Assembly: GCA_004020645.1 (NCBI GenBank)
Contig: SAQL01000008.1
Location: forward strand, 1-64,000
Source of the DNA: Mesorhizobium sp.
GTDB taxonomy: Bacteria > Pseudomonadota > Alphaproteobacteria > Rhizobiales > Rhizobiaceae
DNA length: 64,000 bases
Reading direction: 5' to 3'
The stretch's first letter is position 1; each line of letters begins with the position of its first letter. The notes under the pieces are model-generated. The model saw only the letters and a program-made list of their open reading frames with translations, searched no databases and had not been told where the DNA came from. The translations under genes were made by a program, and so were the position numbers. This document shows, piece by piece, positions 47,278 to 55,529 of the stretch.

Positions 47278-48489
47278 TCACGGCGCCAATGGCGTCTGCA
47301 TCATCTGCAGATGCAGGTCCGTGCCGGTCCAGGGATGCGCCTCGCAGACGGCTTCGTCGAGCTCGACGCCAAGGCCTGGTTCCTTCGACGGAATGACGTT
47401 GCCGTCCTGCCACTCGATCTTCTTCTTCAGCAGCTTTTCGTGAAAGCCGTCCCACTGCTTCAGCGATTCCAGGATGAGGAAGTTGGGCAAGGTCACGGCA
47501 AGCTGAATGTTGGCCGCACCGACGATCGGCCCGCAATAGCAGTGCGGTGCGACCTGGATGTGGTAGGCCTCGGCCATGGCTGCGATTTTCTTGGTTTCGA
47601 GAATGCCGCCGGAGCGGCCGAGGTCGGGTTGCAAAATGGTGGCGGCGCGGTTCTCGATGACACGGGCGAATTCGAACTTGGTCGTCAGCCGTTCGCCGGT
47701 GGCGATCGGGATAGACGTGCCACGCGCCACCTGGGCCATCACTTCCGGCATGTCGGGCGGCACCGGTTCCTCGAACCACAGCGGGTCGTAAGGTTCGATG
47801 GCGCGGGCCATGCGCAGCGCGCCCGATGCGGTGAACTGGCCGTGCGTGCCGAACAGGATGTCGGCCCTTGTGCCGACCGCCTCGCGGATCGCCTTGACCA
47901 TGCGGCCGGAGAGATCGATGTCGACGAGACGCGGCTGGTGACCGTCAAAGGCGGTGTAGGGGCCGGCCGGATCGAACTTGACGGCATTAAAACCCTGCTC
48001 GACATATTCGAGCGCGCATTCGGCCGCCATGTCAGGGTCGTTGTAGACGTTCTTGCCGCGCGCATCCTCCGAGTGGACGCTGCCGCTGTGCGGATAGAGG
48101 TAGGTATAGGAACGCAGCGTTTCGTGCACCTGCCCGCCGAGCAGCTTGTAGACCGGCTTGCCGGCCTCCTTGCCGATAATGTCCCAGCATGCCATTTCGA
48201 GCGCCGAGAAACAGCCCATGCCGGAAACGTCTGGGCGCTGGGTGAAGCCGGACGAATAAGCGCGGCGGAAGAAGTTCTCGATGTCGTGCGGATCGCGGCC
48301 GACGAGGTAGCGCTCGGCCATGTCCTCGACCATCTTGGCGGTGACATGGGCCGAGAAGGTGTCGTTGTAGGCCTCGCCATAGCCGACCACGCCGCCGTCG
48401 GTGGTGAGCTTGACGAAGATGAAATACTTGCCGCCGATGCCGGGCGGCGGATTGCCGACAACCCAGGTCTTCACCTCGGTGATTTTCAT
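47278..48489 (-). CDS. Enolase-superfamily dehydratase (mandelate racemase/muconate lactonizing)
   Basis: A 403-residue member with the pattern KYFIFVKLTTDGGVVGYGEA, KFDPAGPYTAFDG, FEEPVPPDMPEVMA and ATGERLTTKFEFARV, and HCYCGPIVGAANIQ. It resembles acid sugar dehydratases such as D-galactonate or D-mannonate dehydratase. It starts 4 bp inside the GMC gene end (48486-48489, ATGA) and is translationally coupled to it. Together they may oxidise and dehydrate a sugar-related substrate. Confidence 0.88.
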   Translation of the reverse strand: MKITEVKTWVVGNPPPGIGGKYFIFVKLTTDGGVVGYGEAYNDTFSAHVTAKMVEDMAERYLVGRDPHDIENFFRRAYSSGFTQRPDVSGMGCFSALEMACWDIIGKEAGKPVYKLLGGQVHETLRSYTYLYPHSGSVHSEDARGKNVYNDPDMAAECALEYVEQGFNAVKFDPAGPYTAFDGHQPRLVDIDLSGRMVKAIREAVGTRADILFGTHGQFTASGALRMARAIEPYDPLWFEEPVPPDMPEVMAQVARGTSIPIATGERLTTKFEFARVIENRAATILQPDLGRSGGILETKKIAAMAEAYHIQVAPHCYCGPIVGAANIQLAVTLPNFLILESLKQWDGFHEKLLKKKIEWQDGNVIPSKEPGLGVELDEAVCEAHPWTGTDLHLQMMQTPLAP

Positions 48490-50102
48490 TTTTGATCCTC
48501 CAGAACCAGTTCGGCGCCCTTCCATCCGGTCATGATCGAGGCGGCGTTGGTGTTGCCGGTGATGTTATCGGGAAAGATCGAGGCGTCGATGACGCGCAAG
48601 CCGGCGAGGCCGTGAACTGTCAGGCGCGGGTCGACAACGGCGCGCGCAGAGTCCGGTCCCATGCGACATGTCGAGACCGGGTGGTAGACGGTGCCCGAAC
48701 GTTTCCTGAGATCTTGAATGAGATCCGCGTCCGAGGTGATTGACGGGCCCGGCAAGACCTCTTCCTCGATGATCTCGGCCATCGCCGGCATGGCGGCGAT
48801 CTTACGGATGAACTTCACCGCCGCCAGCATTTCGGCGATATCAGCCTCGGTCGAAAAGGCATTGGCGACGATCTTCGGATAATCGCGCGGATTGGCGGAG
48901 CGGATCATGATCTCGCCACGGCTCGACGGACGGCAGTTGGACAGCCCGATGGAAAAGCCCGGCCATGGATCTGGGGTCAGGATCGGGCGTTCCCCGCTCT
49001 TCGGGATGACGGTCGAGAACGCCTGGAAATAAAGCTGCATGTTGGGCCGTGAAAGAGCCGGGTCGGTGCGGAAAAAGCCGCCGGCATTGTTCATCGACAG
49101 CGACAGCGGGCCGGAGCGCATCAGCATGTATTGCATGCCGACCATAAGCTTGCCCCACCAGGGACGCAGGATCTGGTTGAGCGTCGGCAGCCTGCCCCGA
49201 TACGTGTAGTTGATGCCGACATGGTCCTGCAGGTTCGCGCCGACATTCTCATTGGCTTGAATGACGGGAATCCCGAGCGCGCGGAGCAGGGCCGACGGGC
49301 CGACCCCGGAAAGCTGCAGCAACTGGGGCGAATTGACCGAGCCGCCGGACAGGATGACCTCGCGGCCGGCGCGGGCGGTTTTCGTCTGACCGTTCTGCAG
49401 GTACTCGATGCCAACGGCGCGCTTGCCCTCGAACAGGATCCTGGTCGCCAGCGCATTGATCTCGACGCGGACATTTTTTCGCTTCATCGCCGGGCGCAGG
49501 AAGGCGCGGGCAGCCGACATGCGGCGGCCGTTTTTGGTGGTGATCTGATAGATGCCGGCGCCTTCCTGGGAGGCGCCGTTGAAATCCGGATTGAACGGCA
49601 GGCCGGCCTGATTGGCGGCCGCCAGATAGCGCTTGGTGAGCGGATGGACCGAGGTCGAGCAGTCGGTGATATGCAACGGGCCGCCAACGCCGCGCCATTG
49701 ATCGGCGCCGGCCTGATTGTCTTCCAGCGCCTTGAAGGCAGGCAGCAGGTCATCGAAGCCCCAGCCGACGTTGCCGGCCGCTGCCCAAGCGTCGAAGTCC
49801 TCGCGCGCGCCCCTAATCCAGACCATGGCGTTGATCGAGCTCGATCCGCCGAGCAGCCTGCCGCGCGGCCAATGGTCGACATTGCCGGCGAGCCCTGGGT
49901 CCGGCTCGGTCTTGTAGTTCCAGTTGACCGCAGGGTCGAAGAAGGTCTTGCCGTAGCCGAGCGGCATCTGGACGTAGAAACGCCGGTCGGTGCCGCCGGC
50001 TTCGATCACCAACACCGAGAAGCGGCCGGAAGCCGACAGTCTTTCGGCCAGGACCGAGCCGGCCGAGCCGGAGCCGACGATGATGAAGTCATAGGTCTGC
50101 AT
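48486..50102 (-). CDS. GMC-family FAD oxidoreductase (choline dehydrogenase-like)
   Basis: A 538-residue flavoprotein. FAD motif YDFIIVGSGSAGSVLAERL at the N-terminus, GMC signature GRLLGGSSSINAMVWIRGAR and second signature SGGSVNSPQLLQLSGVGPSA; the catalytic His is in TVYHPVSTCRMG and the final NITGNTNAASIMTG is typical. Substrate may be an alcohol or polyol; choline is not certain. First gene of a two-gene unit with the dehydratase. Confidence 0.9.
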   Translation of the reverse strand: MQTYDFIIVGSGSAGSVLAERLSASGRFSVLVIEAGGTDRRFYVQMPLGYGKTFFDPAVNWNYKTEPDPGLAGNVDHWPRGRLLGGSSSINAMVWIRGAREDFDAWAAAGNVGWGFDDLLPAFKALEDNQAGADQWRGVGGPLHITDCSTSVHPLTKRYLAAANQAGLPFNPDFNGASQEGAGIYQITTKNGRRMSAARAFLRPAMKRKNVRVEINALATRILFEGKRAVGIEYLQNGQTKTARAGREVILSGGSVNSPQLLQLSGVGPSALLRALGIPVIQANENVGANLQDHVGINYTYRGRLPTLNQILRPWWGKLMVGMQYMLMRSGPLSLSMNNAGGFFRTDPALSRPNMQLYFQAFSTVIPKSGERPILTPDPWPGFSIGLSNCRPSSRGEIMIRSANPRDYPKIVANAFSTEADIAEMLAAVKFIRKIAAMPAMAEIIEEEVLPGPSITSDADLIQDLRKRSGTVYHPVSTCRMGPDSARAVVDPRLTVHGLAGLRVIDASIFPDNITGNTNAASIMTGWKGAELVLEDQK

Positions 50103-50264
50103 AGTGGCTGCGGCCGGCTCCAATTTTAACTCAACCTAGACGCCGCGAGCCGCCGCGATCACCGGAGCTTCCGGCATCGCCTGTGAAAAAAGCGACCGGC
50201 ACTTCGTTTGCAATCGGTGCGCTGCCCGAAGCGGGCTTTGCGTCGAGGACAAGCGGTCCAAGCA

Positions 50265-50837
50265 TCATACGCAATCATCAGCATTTTGCCTGAAATCATA
50301 ACGCATGATCGGGCGGGCTGGCACCCTGCGAGCGACGACCCTGAACCCGGCACGAGCGAAGGTGGAGGCGTATCCACTGCCGGAAGCGCTTGGCGATACA
50401 TCGGCATCAAAAGGATAGGCCTCAAGCGCAGGGGCATCTGCGCGCCTCGCGGCTTCCAGCGCCGCTGCGATCAGATGGGATGTGATGCCTTGCCGGCGGT
50501 ATGCTTTTCGCACGTAGAGGCAGGACAAGGACCAGACTGGCGCATCATCCACCCGCTTGAGCTGCCACAGCCGATCGAGCCAGGGCACGGCATCGCGCGG
50601 TGTCATCTGGCACCAGCCGACAGCAGTATCGCCGTCGAAAGCAAGTAAGCCTGGAGGCGGACCATGCTCGACGGCTTGCCGGAATGCAGCCTTGTTTTCC
50701 TCACCTGGTCGCTGTCGATAAGAACTGCCGACCCGCCCGTACATACACCAACAGCGACTGCAGACGGCGCTCTCACCGAACAGGTCCTCGAGCGCGGGCC
50801 ATCGATCTGGCGTCAGAGGGCGAGAGGTAAGTTTCAT
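50265..50837 (-). CDS. GNAT-family acetyltransferase
   Basis: A 190-residue N-acetyltransferase. The SRCWCMYGR segment near the N-terminus and the acetyl-CoA motif VRKAYRRQGITSHLIAAALE (with R-x-x-G) identify it. ATG at 50837 gives MKLTSRPLTPDRWPALEDLF. The target is unknown. Single gene. Confidence 0.83.
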   Translation of the reverse strand: MKLTSRPLTPDRWPALEDLFGESAVCSRCWCMYGRVGSSYRQRPGEENKAAFRQAVEHGPPPGLLAFDGDTAVGWCQMTPRDAVPWLDRLWQLKRVDDAPVWSLSCLYVRKAYRRQGITSHLIAAALEAARRADAPALEAYPFDADVSPSASGSGYASTFARAGFRVVARRVPARPIMRYDFRQNADDCV

Positions 50838-50954
50838 GTCAGCTGCCTTTCTCAACTCACTGTGCGCAGTTTAGCACCTGGCAGTGCGCGTTGACGCATC
50901 GGTGCCATCCCGATACGGGATCGGAAGAAGATCGATATCGAGGGGATTTGGCGC

Positions 50955-51350
50955 ATGGTGCATTACGCGGACGGCCGGCCGATTGGCGATCTGACGCTGA
51001 GGACGCTGGCCATGCCTTCGGACGCCAATGCGGCGGGCGACATTTTTGGCGGCTGGGTGATGGCACAGATGGATCTTGCCTGCGGCATCCGCGCCGCCGA
51101 GCGCGCCAAGGGCCGCGTGGTGACGGCGGCGGTGAAGGAAATGTCGTTCGCCAAAGCGATGAAGATCGGCGACACGCTGTGCATCTATACGCATGTCGAG
51201 CGCGTCGGCCGCACCTCGATGACGCTCAAGGTCGAGGCCTGGGCGCAGCGCTACCTCTCCGACCTGATGGAGAAGGTCACCCATGCCGATTTCATCATGG
51301 TGGCGCTGGACGGCGAAGGCAAGCCGAAGGCCGTTCCGGCGGAAAGCTGA
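50955..51350 (+). CDS. Acyl-CoA thioesterase (YciA-like hot-dog)
   Basis: A 131-residue hot-dog thioesterase. The signature MPSDANAAGDIFGGWVMAQMD and RAAERAKGRVVTAAVKEMSF are typical of YciA/BACH. Active site includes the D of DIFGG and N. Hydrolyses acyl-CoA. Length fits. Confidence 0.88.
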   Translation: MVHYADGRPIGDLTLRTLAMPSDANAAGDIFGGWVMAQMDLACGIRAAERAKGRVVTAAVKEMSFAKAMKIGDTLCIYTHVERVGRTSMTLKVEAWAQRYLSDLMEKVTHADFIMVALDGEGKPKAVPAES

Positions 51351-51858
51351 TCGGCTGGATGCGGTCAGCTTAAAGTCGAACGGCAATGCCGCTGCCAGCC
51401 TCTCGCAAGGAGACGCGAACAGCGATGCTGTGTGATGCTTTTCATATTCGCGTTCGCACATTTTCGTGACCATGTCCGGCAGGACGTGGGAAAAGACAAT
51501 GCGTCAACGATTGCTGAACGGCGCATTGGCAGGCGCGCTTGCCGCCTTGTTCTGCCTGATGGCTGCGACCGACTAAACCGAGGTCAAACGAGACGAGGCC
51601 GAAGCGAGTTGCGCCGCCGAAAACCACCCTCAAGCGGCAAGTGACCAGGTGCGGAATCTGCGTTGCAACGACCTACCACACCGGCGCGATGAGCGTGAGC
51701 AATTGCGGCAAAGGGGCGGGCTGCGCCATCGACGGCAAGGTGGTCAATCGGGCCGAAATCGAAGCGGATCGAAAGCCGTCTGCGGGCCGGAATGCAGATG
51801 CAGCCGTAGAATTCGTCTACGCTACGCGCCGTGCGCAAACCCTTGCAGCGCAAGAGTT
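51351..51858. other. Intergenic region with possible degenerate exported peptide
   Basis: A 25-codon frame at 51499-51576 (MRQRLLNGALAGALAALFCL then MAATD) looks like a signal peptide that stops at once. Downstream, a frame from 51641 has several cysteines (RCGICVATTYHTG and SNCGKGAGCAIDG). These may be pieces of a broken small secreted protein. Not strong enough to call as a gene. Confidence 0.4.
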
Positions 51859-52266
51859 TCAGGCGTGAATCCCATCGAACTTCGCCCGCGCGGCCTTGAC
51901 CCGCTCGGTGTTCTTGCGCGCCCATTCGCCGAGCGCACCGACCGGCACTAGAAGCTCGTAACCAAGGTCGGTCAGCTCATAATCGACGCGCGGCGGAATG
52001 GTCGGGAACACGGTGCGGGTGACGAAGCCGTCGCGCTCAAGCCCGCGCAATGTGGTGGTCAGCATCTTCTGCGAAATGCCGCCGACGGCGCTGCGCAATT
52101 CGTTGAAGCGCAGCGGCCCGTCACCGAGCTTGCCGACGACGAGTACGGTCCATTTGTCGCCGACGCGCTGCAGGATTTCCGAGATGGCGCGGCAGTCCTC
52201 GGTGCGGTGCGGGTGCCTTGGTAACAAAAAGGTGCCTCCTTGCGCCTCGTGAGCGTAGTCACTCAT
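51859..52266 (-). CDS. HxlR-family regulator
   Basis: A 135-residue winged-helix repressor: CRAISEILQRVGDKWTVLVV then RFNELRSAVGGISQKMLTTT and LRGLERDGFVTRTVFPTIPP. The single Cys near CRA may be a redox sensor. Divergent from an NADPH-dependent FMN reductase; the 53-bp gap holds a clear inverted repeat, so it very likely controls it. Confidence 0.88.
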   Translation of the reverse strand: MSDYAHEAQGGTFLLPRHPHRTEDCRAISEILQRVGDKWTVLVVGKLGDGPLRFNELRSAVGGISQKMLTTTLRGLERDGFVTRTVFPTIPPRVDYELTDLGYELLVPVGALGEWARKNTERVKAARAKFDGIHA

Positions 52267-52274
52267 ATAGCTTA

Positions 52275-52291
52275 GGTATCTAAACGATACC
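52275..52291. promoter_or_regulatory. Candidate HxlR operator
   Basis: GGTATC-TAAAC-GATACC, a perfect 6-bp inverted repeat with 5-bp centre, between the divergent HxlR gene and FMN reductase. It lies 9 bp from the regulator start codon and 28 bp from the reductase start. Similar GTATC-type half-sites are known for HxlR-type repressors of oxidoreductases. Confidence 0.6.
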
Positions 52292-52319
52292 AGAAATTTG
52301 CCTAAAGGAGAGCCCCTCT

Positions 52320-52925
52320 ATGTCCAAACCCAAAATCGCCATTGTCGTCGGTTCGACCCGCGCCGCACGCTTTGCCGACGTTCCGACCCAGTGGATCGCC
52401 AAAATCGCCAAGTCGCATGCGGACATCGACGTCGAAGTGGTCGACCTGCGCGACTTCCCGCTGCCGTTTTTCGACGAAGTCGCATCGTCCGCCTGGGCTC
52501 CGTCGCAAAATGAGGTGGCGCAGCGCTGGCAGAAGAAGGTCGCCGAGTTCGATGGCTTCATCTTCACCGCCGCCGAATACAACCATGGCCCGACCGCCGT
52601 GCTGAAGAACGCGATCGACTACGCCGCCAATGAATGGAACAAGAAGCCGGCCGGATTTGTCGGCTACGGCAGCGTCGGTGGCGCGCGTGCCGTCGAGCAG
52701 CTCAGGCTGCATGCCGTCGAGCTGCAGATGGCGCCGGTCAAGTCCGCCGTCCATATTGCCTGGGGCGATTTCCTTGCCGTCCGGCAAGGTGAAAAGAAGC
52801 TCGAGGAGCTCGAGCACCTGAACCAGGCGGCGACTGCACTGGTCAACGACGTTGCATGGTGGGCCAAAATGCTGAAGGCGGCGCGTCAGGCCGACGCGGT
52901 GGCCGAAGAAGTCAAGGCGGCCTGA
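52320..52925 (+). CDS. NADPH-dependent FMN reductase
   Basis: A 201-residue flavodoxin-fold protein: KIAIVVGSTRAARFADVPTQ at the start, FTAAEYNHGPTAVLKNAIDY as FMN-binding signature. It likely reduces quinones, nitro or azo compounds. AAAGGAGAG precedes the ATG. Divergent from HxlR regulator; terminator at 52975. Confidence 0.88.
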   Translation: MSKPKIAIVVGSTRAARFADVPTQWIAKIAKSHADIDVEVVDLRDFPLPFFDEVASSAWAPSQNEVAQRWQKKVAEFDGFIFTAAEYNHGPTAVLKNAIDYAANEWNKKPAGFVGYGSVGGARAVEQLRLHAVELQMAPVKSAVHIAWGDFLAVRQGEKKLEELEHLNQAATALVNDVAWWAKMLKAARQADAVAEEVKAA

Positions 52926-52974
52926 ACCGCAGACCAGAACAATCCTCCCAAGGATACATGCTTAGAAGGATTCC

Positions 52975-53002
52975 GGGGCGGCGCTCGCGTCGCCCCTTTT
53001 TT
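52975..53002 (+). terminator. Rho-independent terminator, convergent genes
   Basis: GGGGCG (52975-52980) pairs with CGCCCC (52991-52996); the stem extends inward by a further G-T, C-G and G-C. TTTTTT follows. It ends the FMN reductase transcript just before the stop of the convergent HxlR gene. Confidence 0.85.
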
Positions 53003-53004
53003 AT

Positions 53005-53412
53005 TCAGGCGATGGCTGGCTGGCGCGCCTGCCGAGGCCTGATGATGCAGTCGGCAAGGCGGTCCAACTCGTTCAGCTCATCCGCATGATGCTGGCCCCA
53101 TTCACAGAGCGCCAGAAGGATAGGCTCGAGGCTGAGGCCGAGGCGCGTCGCCGAATATTCGACGCGTGAGGGAATCTCGGCAAAGATCTCGCGTCTGATA
53201 AGGCCGTGTTCTTCCATTTCGCGAAGCTGCTGGATCAGCACTTTTTGCGTGATATCAGGCACCAGCGTCTTCAGCACCGACAGCCGCCGGGGCCCGTCGA
53301 AGAGATGGTAGAGAATGACAGCCTTCCATCGGCCCGAAATCACCTTCAGGGCGCGTTCCGCCGGCAGCATGGGCAGTCTTTTGGTTGGCAGCTTCTTGGT
53401 CGGCTTGGCCAT
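53005..53412 (-). CDS. HxlR-family regulator (second)
   Basis: A 135-residue winged-helix protein: ALKVISGRWKAVILYHLFDG then RRLSVLKTLVPDITQKVLIQ and EMEEHGLIRREIFAEIPSRV. It lacks the N-terminal cysteine of most members. Start at 53412 (MAKPTKKLPTKRL). Divergent from a quinone-oxidoreductase-like gene across 97 bp; the arrangement mirrors the previous HxlR/reductase pair. Confidence 0.86.
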   Translation of the reverse strand: MAKPTKKLPTKRLPMLPAERALKVISGRWKAVILYHLFDGPRRLSVLKTLVPDITQKVLIQQLREMEEHGLIRREIFAEIPSRVEYSATRLGLSLEPILLALCEWGQHHADELNELDRLADCIIRPRQARQPAIA

Positions 53413-53509
53413 GGTCACCTCTTGGTCAGCAGGGGACAAATGAGTGTGTAGTCGCGATCAGGCAGATAGTGGCAAACAGCAGCCGATGCCATAGCGATGG
53501 GTGCATGCC

Positions 53510-54490
53510 ATGAGAGCCATTCAACTGAACCGTTTCGGTGGTCCCGACGTCCTGGATATTGTCGAGATGCCGAAGCCGCTGCCGCAAGCAGGCGAGGTGC
53601 TGATCCGCGTTCATGCGGCCGGCGTGAATTTCTTCGAAGTGCTGATGCGCGGGGATCGCTACGCGGTGACGCCGCAATTGCCGATGGTTCTCGGCGTCGA
53701 GACTGCCGGCACAGTAGAGGCGCTTGGTCAAGGCGCGGACACCTCGCTGGCAGGGACACGCGTCGCGGCGCCGCTGTTCGCTTCAACGCATCCCTTTGGT
53801 GGATATGCCGACTATGTGACGATCGACGCAACGCTGGCCGTGCCTCTGTCGGACGCGCTGTCATTCGAAGATGCGACGGCCTTGATGGTTCAGGGACTGA
53901 CGGCCTTTCATCTGCTGCGGCAAAGCCCGCCCGCCGGCAAGTCCGTGCTGGTCACTGCAGCTGCAGGCGGTGTCGGGTCCCTGCTGGTCCAGCTCGCCAG
54001 GCGCCAGGGCGCCAGTGCCGTGATTGCGGTCGCCGGCAGCAGGGCCAAGCTCGATCTTGCCCTGTCGCTTGGTGCCGATGCCGCGGTCGACTACAGCACG
54101 TCGGATTGGCCCATGCGTGTGCGGGAAGCGGCGGGCGGCGCCGGTGTCGATATCATCTACGACATTGTCGGCGGCTCGATGACCGCGGCATCGCTGCAGG
54201 CTCTCGCGCCTGGCGGAGAGCTGGTCTTTGCGGCGCTGGGCAGATACGCGATCGGCGCCTCGGAACTGGAAGCGATGATCACCCGAAACCAGTCCCTGCG
54301 AGGTTTTGCCCTGCTGCCGCTGCTTTCTCCCGACGTGCTGCGCGGCAGTCTGTCAGAGCTTTTCCATCTAGCCGCCAGCGGCGGGCTTTTGGTGACAACA
54401 GGCGGCCGCTATCGGCTCGATCGGGCCAACGAAGCGCATCGCCTGCTGGAGGAGCGCCGCTCGACCGGCAAGGTCGTGCTGATACCTTGA
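53510..54490 (+). CDS. MDR-type NADPH:quinone oxidoreductase
   Basis: A 326-residue medium-chain dehydrogenase/reductase without structural zinc. MRAIQLNRFGGPDVLDIVEM start and NADPH loop VLVTAAAGGVGSLLVQLARR (AAGGVG) are typical of QOR. The reaction is likely one- or two-electron quinone or enone reduction. Probably regulated by the divergent HxlR protein. A start three codons upstream at 53501 is possible. Confidence 0.87.
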   Translation: MRAIQLNRFGGPDVLDIVEMPKPLPQAGEVLIRVHAAGVNFFEVLMRGDRYAVTPQLPMVLGVETAGTVEALGQGADTSLAGTRVAAPLFASTHPFGGYADYVTIDATLAVPLSDALSFEDATALMVQGLTAFHLLRQSPPAGKSVLVTAAAGGVGSLLVQLARRQGASAVIAVAGSRAKLDLALSLGADAAVDYSTSDWPMRVREAAGGAGVDIIYDIVGGSMTAASLQALAPGGELVFAALGRYAIGASELEAMITRNQSLRGFALLPLLSPDVLRGSLSELFHLAASGGLLVTTGGRYRLDRANEAHRLLEERRSTGKVVLIP

Positions 54491-54828
54491 GTGGTGTGGT
54501 CGATTAACTGCGCGCTGGCCGATCGTGGAACCTGTCCGCTTTGCGCCTGATATCGGCCATTGACGTGACCGTTGCCACCGCCAAAGCAGACATTGTTGGC
54601 GACCATTCTGGAGGCCGCGGTTGCGCCATCTGCGGAAGTTCGAGGCATCCCCAATGAACGGTAGCAGTCGGACCCGTTCCAGAAGTTCGTGCGCGAGCGC
54701 CTATGGCACATTATCTACACCTAATAGATAACCTAGCCGATTTCGAAGAAATGGGAGATAGTTGAGGAGCATATGATCTCTTGTTCATGAATCCGGGCGA
54801 GTCGCCCGCCAGCGATTGGAGATATGTC
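54491..54828. other. Intergenic region with dyad element
   Basis: No gene recognised. TTATCTA (54711-54717) and TAGATAA (54725-54731) form a perfect dyad with a 7-bp centre, about 100 bp before the next small gene; it could be an operator. The base composition drops in GC here, at the start of the accessory region. Confidence 0.45.
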
Positions 54829-55152
54829 ATGGCAGCCAATTGGGATCCCTTTCAGAATCTTAACTCAGGTCGGGTCGAGTGGCCCACGGGTCCGTTGCTA
54901 CTCAATTCAGGCGAGATACCCAAATGGGTGGAGGCGTGGGTTATGCAGAGCAGCACGGGCGCCAGTCAAAGGACTGCCCAGTGGACAGGTTGGGCGCCGA
55001 ATAACCCGATCTGGACTGCAGACGGGATCCCGCCGGGGTGGATAAACGGACAATTCCAGGCCGGGCCGGCATTGGGGATGGCGCTCCTAGCTTACGACTC
55101 CAGTGGTACTGATAAATTCTACTGGTGGCTTGATGTAGTCGTTCTGCAATAG
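54829..55152 (+). CDS. 107-residue hypothetical protein
   Basis: Starts MAANWDPFQNLNSGRVEWPT with GGAG 7 bp before the ATG; longer starts at 54781/54787 exist. Rich in Trp, Gly and Pro (SQRTAQWTGWAPNNPIWTAD, FYWWLDVVVLQ), suggesting a beta-sandwich or carbohydrate-contacting surface. No family recognised. Followed 44 bp later by another small gene in the same direction. Confidence 0.55.
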   Translation: MAANWDPFQNLNSGRVEWPTGPLLLNSGEIPKWVEAWVMQSSTGASQRTAQWTGWAPNNPIWTADGIPPGWINGQFQAGPALGMALLAYDSSGTDKFYWWLDVVVLQ

Positions 55153-55196
55153 CAGCTCTCGGTAACTGTCGAGCGAGGCATAGATGGAGGGATGAA

Positions 55197-55385
55197 ATGG
55201 CCATCGACAAAGATGTTATCATCGACGAAGATTTTATTAGGCGTTTCGAGGAGCAGACCGCCATCCTTAGGAACTTGGAGAAGCAGGTCCACGACGCGGT
55301 CGTAAGAGCCGAGGGACGGATCGCGAGAATGCAACCAGGGAAATCTATGAAGGACATCTTTGATCCTGTCCCGCCAAAGCAATAA
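55197..55385 (+). CDS. 62-residue hypothetical protein
   Basis: Starts MAIDKDVIIDEDFIRRFEEQ; GGAGGGATGAA precedes the ATG. A helical protein, probably coiled coil (AILRNLEKQVHDAVVRAEGR). Likely cotranscribed with 54829-55152. Function unknown. Its 3' end is 144 bp from the convergent peroxidase. Confidence 0.55.
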   Translation: MAIDKDVIIDEDFIRRFEEQTAILRNLEKQVHDAVVRAEGRIARMQPGKSMKDIFDPVPPKQ

Positions 55386-55529
55386 GTCCGGCGGATCTGG
55401 GCGGCGGTGGCTAGGATCGCTCGGTGGAAGCGACCCAAAGGCAGTCTTTCAGCTCCGTCGGGACAGCGGGACAGGTGAACTGGTTCTGGACCGGATCGAA
55501 GATGAAGTCGACGCGGGCTGACGCGATCT

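Noticed and set aside
51499..51576. 25-codon signal-peptide-like frame
   Set aside because: Stops directly after the hydrophobic stretch; reported only as a possible remnant.
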